Source: Bacteroidaceae bacterium (GTDB lineage: Bacteria; Bacteroidota; Bacteroidia; Bacteroidales; Bacteroidaceae). Taken from it: a stretch of DNA of 6,871 nt. Made by a program: the position numbers and the translations under genes. Within the stretch, counting starts at the first letter, position 1. Every line of letters starts with the position of its first letter. The stretch lies in assembly GCA_023227685.1 (NCBI GenBank), contig JALNVG010000131.1, positions 1 to 6,871 on the forward strand. Reading direction: 5' to 3'. The notes under the pieces are model-generated. The model was not told the origin of the DNA. It ran no database searches and worked only from the letters and a program-made list of their open reading frames with translations. Positions 1 through 5,730 of this stretch are shown piece by piece.

Positions 1-50
1 CCTAATCCTTTTCTTTGTTCTTCAAAATTCAAAAATTCTTCTTTTGTCAT
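1..50 (-). CDS. 5' fragment of an unidentified gene running off the left edge
   Basis: An ATG on the minus strand at 50 opens a frame that stays open for 16 codons to the window edge and begins MTKEEFLNFEEQRKGL. The residues are charged and soluble in character, with no signal peptide. A plausible Bacteroidota-type promoter lies just upstream on the same strand (68-97), which is the main reason for listing it. Sixteen open codons can easily arise by chance in AT-rich DNA. If the broken recombination site proposed for this area extends past the edge, this stretch could instead be part of that site. No family can be assigned. Confidence 0.35.
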   Translation of the reverse strand, partial: MTKEEFLNFEEQRKGL

Positions 51-67
51 TGTGATTTATTTTTTCT

Positions 68-97
68 CAAAGCTAAAGTTTATATTGCTCTTATAAA
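68..97 (-). promoter_or_regulatory. putative Bacteroidota sigma-ABfr promoter for the left-edge gene
   Basis: Read on the minus strand, TAGCTTTG (75 to 68) is a perfect match to the Bacteroidota -7 consensus TAnnTTTG. TTTA (97 to 94) lies 18 bases upstream as a one-mismatch -33 box (TTTG). The ATG at 50 follows about 17 bases after the -7 box. The element overlaps the 17-bp inverted repeat at 69-85. Short AT-rich matches are common, so this is a prediction only. Confidence 0.4.
69..85 (+). repeat. left copy of a 17-bp inverted repeat (partner 6781-6797)
   Basis: AAAGCTAAAGTTTATAT here is the exact reverse complement of 6781-6797. The match extends by two of the next three outer bases. The two copies bracket the IS91-type element and both cassettes and lie about 6.7 kb apart. 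In each case the sequence reads ATATAAACTTTAGCTTT toward the outside of the window. It could be a repeated outward promoter, arms of related recombination sites, or ends of a larger unit. No target duplication is visible outside the two copies. Confidence 0.6.
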
Positions 98-102
98 AGA
101 TG

Positions 103-460
103 TACTTGCTCGGATGCTTACTTTTTATTGTGGCTTCTAATGACCTTGTCTATGTGTATTTGGCGGTATCCGTTGCACGGAATGTTCCATTTGCAGGAGC
201 GTTCGCTGTCGTGAAACGACAAAGTGAATTGAAAATCAGCGAAGCTAATGCGGGAGCAAAACTGCCGGAATGCATAACTTGTCCCGACTTATCGGGGTCA
301 GCCAGCCAATGACGAGCGTGTGTTGAACTAAATTCCCTTCGGGAAGGGCTTTGATTAGTTCTGTTTATTAATACTTTATATCTTTATTTTACGTTTCACG
401 ATGTTGAACGGGAGTTCACAGCTCCCTTTAAAACTATTACTAATTTTAATATTCAACATC
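103..460. other. non-coding left region of the IS91-type element, rich in hairpins
   Basis: No convincing gene lies here. The open frame at 100-312 has no family resemblance, and its hydrophobic start looks accidental. Visible structures are: CCGT/ACGG at 170-180; TTCGCTG (202-208) facing CAGCGAA (237-243) with an inner TGTCGT/ACGACA hairpin at 207-221; CCCGA/TCGGG at 283-296; and the compound hairpin 325-361. These fit the structured terminal DNA of a rolling-circle type element, but I cannot identify the terminus (terIS) itself. Confidence 0.4.
325..361 (+). terminator. compound hairpin upstream of the recombinase gene, possible terminator or insulator
   Basis: GAACTAA (325-331) pairs with TTAGTTC (355-361), and inside it CCCTTC (335-340) pairs with GAAGGG (343-348) around a two-base loop. 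An alternative inner pairing is TTCCC/GGGAA. The bases after it are moderately T-rich (TGTTTATTAATACTTT). It lies about 100 bases before the recombinase start, so it could block read-through from outside the element. A structural role in the element end is the other option. Confidence 0.4.
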
Positions 461-463
461 ATG
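397..463 (+). promoter_or_regulatory. leader inverted repeat that would mask the recombinase start codon
   Basis: GATGTTGAA (400-408) is the exact reverse complement of TTCAACATC (452-460), directly before the ATG at 461. Extended to 397-408 and 452-463 the match is 11 of 12 and includes that ATG. Inside lies a second hairpin, GGGAG (410-414) with CTCCC (422-426). In RNA the outer stem would sequester the start codon, suggesting translational control of the recombinase and, through coupling, of the transposase. The ATG at 401 is itself part of the left arm, an argument against it as the real start. Confidence 0.5.
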
Positions 464-1372
464 AAAACAGCAAAAGAATTTACTGTTATTGGTCGTGCTA
501 TGGCTACTATTGCCGGCTTCGACCGTGTGTACCGTACCCTTGAACAGCAGGTTGTACTGCGTGGTCAGGCTAAGAGTACTTTCGAGAATTACATTCATCG
601 CATCGCACAGGTATCGTTGCATTTCAACCGTTTACCTGAAGAGGTTTCGACGGAAGAGCTCAATGAGTTCCTGGCTTCATTGGCCGTGTCGGCCGTTTCT
701 CCTTCCCGCAGTGCTTTCAAACATTCAGTGTACGGACTTCGCTACTATTATCGCTATGTAGGTTTACCGGATCGTGCTATTAAACTTCCTTCGCTCAAAA
801 AGGATGCTAAGTTACCGACTATTTTCAACAAAAGCGAACTGCGTCTTTTATTTAAAGCTCCCACTTTGCTCAAGCACCGTGTGCTGCTTATGCTTATTTA
901 TTCTGCCGGACTTCGTTCATCGGAGGTAATCAACCTCAAAATCTCTGATATCGATTTCGAACGTTGTTCCATTCATATCCGTCGCAGCAAGTACAATAAA
1001 GATCGTCTTGTTCCTCTCTCGGAATATATGGCTCACGGACTCAAACAATATTTCACATTGGAACGTCCGCTTACTTGGCTTTTCAACGGCAAAACATTAG
1101 GCATGCCTTATTCATCCAAAGCTATCTCATGGGTGATGAGGGAAGCTGTAAAAACTGCCGGTATTGCCAAGGATGTTACTGTTCATACTCTTCGTCATTC
1201 GTATGCCACTCATCTGATTGAAGATGGTCTGAACATTGTCACGGTCAAAGACCTACTGGGGCATTCCAAGATAGAAACCACCATGATTTACCTGCACATT
1301 GCTCAATGTCCGTTGGTCAAAGCTCACAGTCCGTTGGATACGCTTTATCCCCAAGCTTTGATACGCAAGTAA
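461..1372 (+). CDS. tyrosine recombinase of IS91-type element (site-specific integrase)
   Basis: This is a phage-integrase-family recombinase, expected to cut and rejoin DNA through a 3'-phosphotyrosine. From the ATG at 461 it has 303 residues, normal for a XerC/XerD-like protein. Residues about 15-100 resemble the N-terminal SAM-like DNA-binding domain. The catalytic half then shows AGLR with Arg152, a KYNKDR hairpin, HTLRHSYATH with His242 and Arg245, LLGH with His268, and IYLH with nucleophile Tyr277, so the active site looks complete. The frame is open from 401, but 461 is preferred: the extra 20 residues are hydrophobic and unlike the family, and the ATG at 401 lies in a leader repeat. 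A third possible start is 500. The stop overlaps the transposase start (TAATG). It is not obviously an integron integrase: the gene belongs to the element, and I see no extra IntI-specific insertion. Confidence 0.88.
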   Translation: MKTAKEFTVIGRAMATIAGFDRVYRTLEQQVVLRGQAKSTFENYIHRIAQVSLHFNRLPEEVSTEELNEFLASLAVSAVSPSRSAFKHSVYGLRYYYRYVGLPDRAIKLPSLKKDAKLPTIFNKSELRLLFKAPTLLKHRVLLMLIYSAGLRSSEVINLKISDIDFERCSIHIRRSKYNKDRLVPLSEYMAHGLKQYFTLERPLTWLFNGKTLGMPYSSKAISWVMREAVKTAGIAKDVTVHTLRHSYATHLIEDGLNIVTVKDLLGHSKIETTMIYLHIAQCPLVKAHSPLDTLYPQALIRK

Positions 1373-2523
1373 TGGCACGCAATCATTTAGAAATAGCATC
1401 CGTAATAAAACGTTACGGAGCTGAGTTTCGTATGCAGTGTTCACCCAACAATTATCAACTGACCATACTCAATGCGTTGCAGCAATGCCGTACAGCTGAA
1501 TTGGGCGGACACAAGGACAAGTGCGATTCCTGCGGCGAGGAACAATACAGTTATAATAGTTGTGGCAATCGCCATTGCCCCAAATGTCAGATAGCCCGGC
1601 AAATGCTTTGGGCTGAAGACCGTATGCGTGATTCACTGGGCGTGAAACATTTTCATATCGTGTTTACCGTACCCGATGAATTAAATCCGATTTGTATGGC
1701 CGACAGCCTATTCTTTTACGAGAGTCTTTTTGCTTGCGCAAAAGAAACCTTGTGTGCTTTTGGTTATTCCCATTACGGTGTGGAGACCGGTGCTATCAGT
1801 GTACTCCATACCTGGGGACAAAACCTGAACCTGCATCCACACCTGCACTGTATTGTTCCTGCCGTGGGCATTACGCCTCGCGGGCAACTAAAGGAGATTG
1901 GCAGTCAGGGCAAATACCTTTATCCTGTCAGACAACTGAGTGTAACTTTCCGTGGCAAACTGCTCGAAGCACTCAAACGCAACCTGAAAAAGAAGAACCG
2001 TTTGCCGGAGTTTCAGTCAGTGATCGACCACTGTTACGCCAAACCGTGGGTGGTATATACCGAACCTTCGCTGGGCAATGCCCGGCAGGTAGTAAATTAC
2101 TTAGCCAAATATACTCATCGGGTAGCTATCAGCAACTCGCGTATCAAAAATATGGACAGCAATGGTGTTACTTTTTCCTACAAGGATTATGCTGACAATG
2201 CGAATCAGAAACTTATGACCCTCACGGGAGTAGAGTTCCTCAGGCGTTTTGCTATGCATATCCTGCCCCGTGGCTTTGTAAAGATACGCTACTTTGGAAT
2301 CCTCACAAGTGCTTATCGGGAGCAAGTCAAATCCCTGAAAACTAAACCGGATATCTTTCAGCTTACCGAAACTCGGCAGCAACGCTTGGTTCGTCTTACA
2401 GGATTTGATCCCTGCAAATGTCCCAAATGTAAAACAGGAACGTTACATCCTGTTGAGCTTTTGCCGCGTGTCCGTTCGCCGGATAATGTGTTTTACCCCC
2501 GTACAATGAACCTGAACCAGTAA
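1372..2523 (+). CDS. tnpA: IS91-family HUH transposase (Y2 type)
   Basis: This is a rolling-circle-type transposase that nicks single-stranded DNA at the element's origin end. It has 383 residues from the ATG at 1372, whose A is the last base of the recombinase stop, so translation is probably coupled. An upstream in-frame ATG at 1306 lies inside the recombinase gene and is rejected. An N-terminal zinc-binding domain shows Cys51-x2-Cys54 and CGNRHCPKC with Cys64, Cys69 and Cys72 (Zn_Tnp_IS91). The HUH motif is in NLHPHLHC, with His157 and His159. NYLAKYTHR supplies two tyrosines four residues apart, Tyr243 and Tyr247, as in IS91 TnpA. A C-terminal CKCPKC (Cys348, 350, 353) is a further likely metal site. 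The protein looks full length and intact, so the element may be active. Confidence 0.93.
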   Translation: MARNHLEIASVIKRYGAEFRMQCSPNNYQLTILNALQQCRTAELGGHKDKCDSCGEEQYSYNSCGNRHCPKCQIARQMLWAEDRMRDSLGVKHFHIVFTVPDELNPICMADSLFFYESLFACAKETLCAFGYSHYGVETGAISVLHTWGQNLNLHPHLHCIVPAVGITPRGQLKEIGSQGKYLYPVRQLSVTFRGKLLEALKRNLKKKNRLPEFQSVIDHCYAKPWVVYTEPSLGNARQVVNYLAKYTHRVAISNSRIKNMDSNGVTFSYKDYADNANQKLMTLTGVEFLRRFAMHILPRGFVKIRYFGILTSAYREQVKSLKTKPDIFQLTETRQQRLVRLTGFDPCKCPKCKTGTLHPVELLPRVRSPDNVFYPRTMNLNQ

Positions 2524-2540
2524 TTTATTGCCTCTGAAAG

Positions 2541-2604
2541 CCCTGTATAGTGCAGGGACGGCCATTGATTTGTCTATACCGTAGTAAAAACCGCTGTTTT
2601 TACT
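2541..2604 (+). terminator. tandem hairpins after the transposase, likely transcription terminator
   Basis: CCCTGTA (2541-2547) pairs with TGCAGGG (2551-2557), with one G-T wobble and a three-base loop. Downstream AGTAAAAAC (2583-2591) pairs perfectly with GTTTTTACT (2596-2604) around CGCT, followed by a T-rich run (GTTTTCTTATCTTTTTT). The second hairpin has an AT-rich stem, weaker than a classical Rho-independent terminator, but position and T-run fit. Confidence 0.5.
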
Positions 2605-2790
2605 GTTTTCTTATCTTTTTTCAGCTGTGTTCTTGTAGAAAATCTACTGATGACAGCTCCATTTGTTCTTTCTTTTGTCTTTTCCTTCCTGCGACAACTT
2701 ATTAAAACTGGTCGCTTTCTCCATAACTACTTTTTATCCTCCACGTTCGTTGAATAAAGTTCCTGCAAGCGGGAATACGGTTCAACCGAC

Positions 2791-2824
2791 GCTTCCTTGC
2801 TGGGTCTTTCAGACCGCAGGAAGC
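2791..2824 (+). other. end-proximal hairpin, candidate oriIS (or stem of a short attC)
   Basis: GCTTCCT (2791-2797) pairs with AGGAAGC (2818-2824). Inside, GC pairs with GC and GGTC (2803-2806) with GACC (2812-2815) around loop TTTCA. Only seven bases (CTAAGTA) separate it from the proposed element end at 2831. A hairpin close to one end is typical of HUH transposon origins. Alternatively it is the stem of a ~60-bp recombination site of the R-M cassette, because GAACCG follows it on the minus strand as it does in the clear site at 5731-5862. Confidence 0.45.
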
Positions 2825-2831
2825 CTAAGTA

Positions 2832-2845
2832 TTATGTGTAGTTAT
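2832..2845 (-). other. start (R'' core) of the second cassette's recombination site
   Basis: On the minus strand, three bases after the stop of the Dam-type gene, CACATAA (2838 to 2832) begins what should be the attC site of the R-M cassette. Its complement TTATGTGTAGTTAT matches the cassette head TTATGTGTAATTAT (5736 to 5723) in 13 of 14 positions. The expected next base, C, is T here because the IS91-type element abuts. Head-tail complementarity of this kind is the mark of a cassette. Confidence 0.55.
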
Positions 2846-3717
2846 TTTTTTACGTTAATGTATTTTTCTTTGGGAGCAAACAAACTCAATTGTCCATTAC
2901 TTTCAGGGACTTTGTCAATTGTTAGATAATTTGAAATAAAAATTTCTTTACCTTTTTGGTCTGAATCTTCATTAATATTTCTCATTCCATATGTCAAAGT
3001 CCAAGGTATAATATTGGCAAACGAAAATAAATCTCTTATAAATACGCTGTCGTCATAAGTTATCAGCCAATTATGTTTGCAATTTCGCATGTTTTCTGCA
3101 AATCTTTCATGATCAAAAGATTTATGCATATTTCCATTCTTACCATAAAGAGCTGACTTTGTTGCAGAATAATATGGAGGGTCAAGAAATATAAATACAT
3201 TTTCCCCATCTTTATTCAATAGTTCTTCATAATCAAAATTAGTTATTTTAGAGCCATTTATAACTTGTGCAAATTCATTTAGTCTTTGAATACTACTTTC
3301 AGTGAACCTACCTGTAAATGCACCGTCACTAAAACCACCACTTAAACTTGTCCCTGAAAAAGTAATTCGATTATAAATAAAAAAAGCAGCTGCCCTTTCC
3401 ATGTCATTAAATCCGTTAAGATTTTCATTCAAGAATTTATGCAATTCTTTGCCAACTTGAAATTTATTTCTCCATTCGTAGATTTGATCAATAAGGGCAT
3501 CGACATCTTTTTGGGTCATTTCCCAGAATTTGTAAAGTTCAAAATAGAGGTCGTTAACCCAAAACTTCTTACTTGGAAATCGTTGTTTGGCATAAATAAA
3601 TACAGAACCGCCACCTAAAAATGGTTCTCTAAATTCATCAAATTCAGGTAAAAGATTAGAAATCAATTTTACTGCTCTGCTTTTCCCGCCTGGATATCTT
3701 AAAGGACTTTTAATCAT
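2842..3717 (-). CDS. Dam-type (D12 class) adenine-N6 DNA methyltransferase of the R-M system
   Basis: Predicted to transfer a methyl group from SAM to adenine N6 in a specific DNA site, protecting host DNA from the neighbouring endonuclease. The 291-residue protein has the alpha-class order: RYPGGK at 7-12, SAM-binding EPFLGGGSVF at 31-40, NDLY at 55-58, the target-recognition region in the middle, and catalytic DPPY at 179-182. KGKEIFISNY at 255-264 matches the conserved C-terminal part of MethyltransfD12. The length suits a solitary Dam-like enzyme. Its ATG overlaps the endonuclease stop by four bases (ATGA), and AAGGAG lies two bases before the ATG, inside the last endonuclease codons; the SD-to-ATG distance is unusually short. 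The linkage indicates an R-M role rather than an orphan Dam. Recognition sequence unknown. Confidence 0.93.
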   Translation of the reverse strand: MIKSPLRYPGGKSRAVKLISNLLPEFDEFREPFLGGGSVFIYAKQRFPSKKFWVNDLYFELYKFWEMTQKDVDALIDQIYEWRNKFQVGKELHKFLNENLNGFNDMERAAAFFIYNRITFSGTSLSGGFSDGAFTGRFTESSIQRLNEFAQVINGSKITNFDYEELLNKDGENVFIFLDPPYYSATKSALYGKNGNMHKSFDHERFAENMRNCKHNWLITYDDSVFIRDLFSFANIIPWTLTYGMRNINEDSDQKGKEIFISNYLTIDKVPESNGQLSLFAPKEKYINVKK

Positions 3718-4811
3718 TCTCCTTGAATTATTATTTCAAAATTATTAATTTGTGATTCTTCAATTAATGTTTTCACCAGTTCAATTTGGCTTGTATTAAA
3801 CAAATTATTGTTAAAGAAAAGTTGTTTGTCACCTTCTGAATCGTTCGATGTGAGCTTTCCAGTTATATTACTTGAAGTTAGTTTCAACGTTGGTACAACA
3901 CCATAAGAAATATCTCCAATAGATGTATTTGCTAAATTACAGTACAAAATCATTTTTAATAAGCCATCTTTTATATCGCCAAGACTTGGTAATTTTGAAT
4001 TTGCTGAATGTTTACCTTCAATTAAGTACAATTTATCACCTTTTATGTCTATTTCATCAGTAGTAAGATAATACAAACCACCTAAATAATTCTTTATAGT
4101 AATTGTTGCTTTTGTAGCAGTCGTTAATACTTCTTTAGGTTGAATAGTCAAAAGTTCTCTATGTTGTGCACCCTTAGCTTTATCTCTTGAAGTTTCCATA
4201 AAGTTATTAAACCCAACTTCAAATTGTTTCTTAAATTTATCAATTCCACTTGCACGATGAAATGAAACATTTAATTGCTTACTTATTTGAGAATAGTTAT
4301 GTTTTACTTTATCTATTAAAAAAGGTAAACAGTCTTTTATTTCTTTAAGGTTCCAATGTAAAGCTGAACTATGATAGTTTCCAATCTCATCAATTTTTGA
4401 CAGAATATATTCATTGTCAAACTCTTGGCTTGTGATTTTATTTTCTCTTGTAGGATGTTTTTCTGCTTTGTGATAATATGCAAAAATCACATAAACATCT
4501 AATAAACTCATAAGAGAAATAGTGTCCCACTGAATAAAATCTCTATCACCTTTTGAACCTTCATCTTTAATTATTGGTATTACTGTAAATTTTTTTGAAA
4601 CAGATAACGTATTGTAAACTCTTTCAAAAGGGTATGAACGTGTACGTTTAGGTGAAACCCATTTAGAAATTGCAAAATTGTATTTGTCGCTTTTTATAAT
4701 GCAACAAGATGGCATTGTATTAATATCAAAATCGGCAAGATTAATCTCTTTTAATTCATTTGGCATTATAAGTTTATACTCAATACCTTCAATTTCAGCG
4801 TTAATATTCAT
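3714..4811 (-). CDS. putative type II restriction endonuclease (PD-(D/E)XK-like)
   Basis: I do not recognise a named enzyme, but the gene lies between two DNA methyltransferase genes, where the restriction enzyme of an M-R-M operon belongs. The best active-site candidate is DEIDIKGDKLYLIEGK at 252-267: Asp252/Asp255 followed by the ExK of Glu265-Gly-Lys267 on a hydrophobic strand, the usual PD-(D/E)XK pattern. An N-terminal segment around 76-112 (PIIKDEG, then GDRDF, then a long hydrophobic helix LLDVYVIFAYY) looks strongly constrained and may be a second functional part. No membrane or signal sequence is evident. The ATG at 4811 (365 residues) is preferred: it follows the upstream methyltransferase stop by four bases, whereas the ATGs at 4865 and 4856 would overlap that gene by about 50 bases. 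A different DNA-processing role cannot be excluded. Confidence 0.75.
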   Translation of the reverse strand: MNINAEIEGIEYKLIMPNELKEINLADFDINTMPSCCIIKSDKYNFAISKWVSPKRTRSYPFERVYNTLSVSKKFTVIPIIKDEGSKGDRDFIQWDTISLMSLLDVYVIFAYYHKAEKHPTRENKITSQEFDNEYILSKIDEIGNYHSSALHWNLKEIKDCLPFLIDKVKHNYSQISKQLNVSFHRASGIDKFKKQFEVGFNNFMETSRDKAKGAQHRELLTIQPKEVLTTATKATITIKNYLGGLYYLTTDEIDIKGDKLYLIEGKHSANSKLPSLGDIKDGLLKMILYCNLANTSIGDISYGVVPTLKLTSSNITGKLTSNDSEGDKQLFFNNNLFNTSQIELVKTLIEESQINNFEIIIQGE

Positions 4812-4815
4812 TATT

Positions 4816-5703
4816 CTATTTTTTATTTTTGAGTGTAATTTTCTCAAGAGTTTCATTATTGACATATCGGTATTTCCCTTCTTTTCTTTCTATAACTTCA
4901 AATATATCACTATTCTCACTATAAACCAAATCGTCGAAACCAGTTTTCTTTCTTATTCTATTTTCAAGGTCTCTAATAATCTCAAAACCAACGCTATTTC
5001 TGCCAAGATTTTTAGCAACTTTCATTGTTGTACCACTTCCTAAAAAAGGATCCAAAACTGTTTCTCCTTTGTATGAAAATAATTTTATTAATCTATATGG
5101 AATTTCTTCAGGAAAAGCAGCAATACCTTTTTCAAGAGATGAACTTGGCAAAACATTTGTAATTTCCCAAAGTGTCATATACCATTTATTATCTTGAAAT
5201 TCTTTTTTGTCAATCTTTGAAATCTCACGAACCTCTTCTGTAATTGAGCGATAATCAAATTTTCCTTTCTGAAATATAATAATACTTTCTAATAAATTGT
5301 CAGGATAATAATACATTGGATATGGATTTTGAAGTATTACGCCACTTCTTTTGCTAATTCTTAGATAGCCATCAGGTTTTTTCCAAGTTATTTTGTCTCT
5401 ATATCGAAATCCAACTTTTTGAAATATTTTAATTGAGTCAGCGATTATTGGATATTTTGTACCATCTACAAGCATATCATCAATGTTAATAACTGCAATT
5501 CTACCATCTTGTAAAACTCGATAAGTCTCAGACGCAAACATTTCAAGCATACCTAGAAACGAATCGTAATTTTTAAAAAAACCATCATAGTCAAATGGTG
5601 CATTAAAATATGGCGGAGAAGTTATCATTAAATGACACGTTTTGTCTGGAATTTCCTCCATACTCATGCAGTTTCCAAAAATCACTTTATGTTTGGTTCT
5701 CAT
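4816..5703 (-). CDS. beta-class DNA methyltransferase (TSPPY; probably cytosine-N4) of the R-M system
   Basis: This belongs to the N6_N4 DNA methyltransferase family (PF01555 type). In 295 residues catalytic motif IV comes first, TSPPY at 28-32, and the SAM-binding motif last, VLDPFLGSGTT at 216-226, followed by GFE at 239-241; this order defines the beta class. AAFPEEIPYRLIKLFS at 195-210 matches the conserved motif before the SAM loop. TSPPY, rather than DPPY or NPPY, favours N4-cytosine as target, though some beta enzymes break this rule. It is the first gene of the operon, 33 bases after the cassette boundary, and ends four bases before the endonuclease start. Being made first would allow protection before cutting activity appears. 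No controller (C) gene is seen. Confidence 0.93.
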   Translation of the reverse strand: MRTKHKVIFGNCMSMEEIPDKTCHLMITSPPYFNAPFDYDGFFKNYDSFLGMLEMFASETYRVLQDGRIAVINIDDMLVDGTKYPIIADSIKIFQKVGFRYRDKITWKKPDGYLRISKRSGVILQNPYPMYYYPDNLLESIIIFQKGKFDYRSITEEVREISKIDKKEFQDNKWYMTLWEITNVLPSSSLEKGIAAFPEEIPYRLIKLFSYKGETVLDPFLGSGTTMKVAKNLGRNSVGFEIIRDLENRIRKKTGFDDLVYSENSDIFEVIERKEGKYRYVNNETLEKITLKNKK

Positions 5704-5730
5704 TTCTTTTTTCTTTTTTTTTATAATTAC

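Larger units (their letters stand above)
103..2831 (+). mobile_element. IS91-family element with accessory tyrosine recombinase (ends tentative)
   Basis: The element carries a tyrosine recombinase gene translationally coupled to a HUH transposase gene, the gene pair found in a subset of IS91-family elements. Proposed ends: TACTT at 103-107 and its complement AAGTA at 2827-2831. A 7-bp stem hairpin (2791-2824) lies close to the right end, where the replication origin end (oriIS) would sit. Deleting 103-2831 joins ...GATG to TTATGTG and restores the GTTATGTG core expected for the second cassette. IS91 elements make no target duplication and none is seen. The usual GAAC/CAAG flank next to oriIS is not present at this junction, so the exact ends need comparison with other copies. 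The element has about 45% GC by eye, clearly richer than the genes to its right. Confidence 0.6.
2524..2841. other. non-coding right region of the IS91-type element up to the R-M operon
   Basis: This stretch lies between two convergent stops and holds no supported gene. The open frame at 2663-2929 crosses into the methyltransferase gene and is a shadow. It contains hairpins at 2541-2557, 2583-2604, 2635-2647 (GTAGA/TCTAC) nested in AGCTGT (2623-2628)/ACAGCT (2653-2658), a near-palindrome CGGTTCAACCG at 2778-2788, and the end hairpin at 2791-2824. Such dense structure fits the origin end of an IS91-type element. Confidence 0.5.

Noticed and set aside
100..312. Open frame of 70 codons on the plus strand with a hydrophobic start
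   Set aside because: It overlaps hairpin-rich element DNA and the proposed IS end, has no family resemblance, and its second half looks like random translation of structured sequence.
401..460. Upstream start for the tyrosine recombinase at 401
   Set aside because: The added residues are hydrophobic and unlike the family, and this ATG lies in the left arm of the leader inverted repeat; 461 gives a normal N-terminus.
489..761. Plus-strand open frame inside the recombinase gene
   Set aside because: Shadow frame of a clearly recognised gene; its translation has no motif.
461..1372. Reading the tyrosine recombinase as an integron integrase (IntI)
   Set aside because: It is translationally coupled to the IS91-type transposase, reads away from the cassettes from the wrong end of the array, and shows no evident IntI-specific insertion.
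1692..2195. Plus-strand open frame of 167 codons inside the transposase gene
   Set aside because: Alternative frame of the transposase, rich in Cys, Gln and Arg as expected for an off-frame translation.
2663..2929. Plus-strand open frame crossing the right end of the element into the Dam-type gene
   Set aside because: It runs antisense into a recognised methyltransferase and across a proposed junction; no family resemblance.
2842..3717. Orphan Dam methyltransferase acting on GATC for mismatch repair or regulation
   Set aside because: The ATGA overlap with the nuclease and the second methyltransferase in the same operon point to R-M protection; GATC specificity cannot be assumed.
4678..5043. 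Plus-strand open frame antisense to the nuclease and first methyltransferase
   Set aside because: Its Ile/Phe/Ser-rich translation is the usual antisense product of AT-rich genes.
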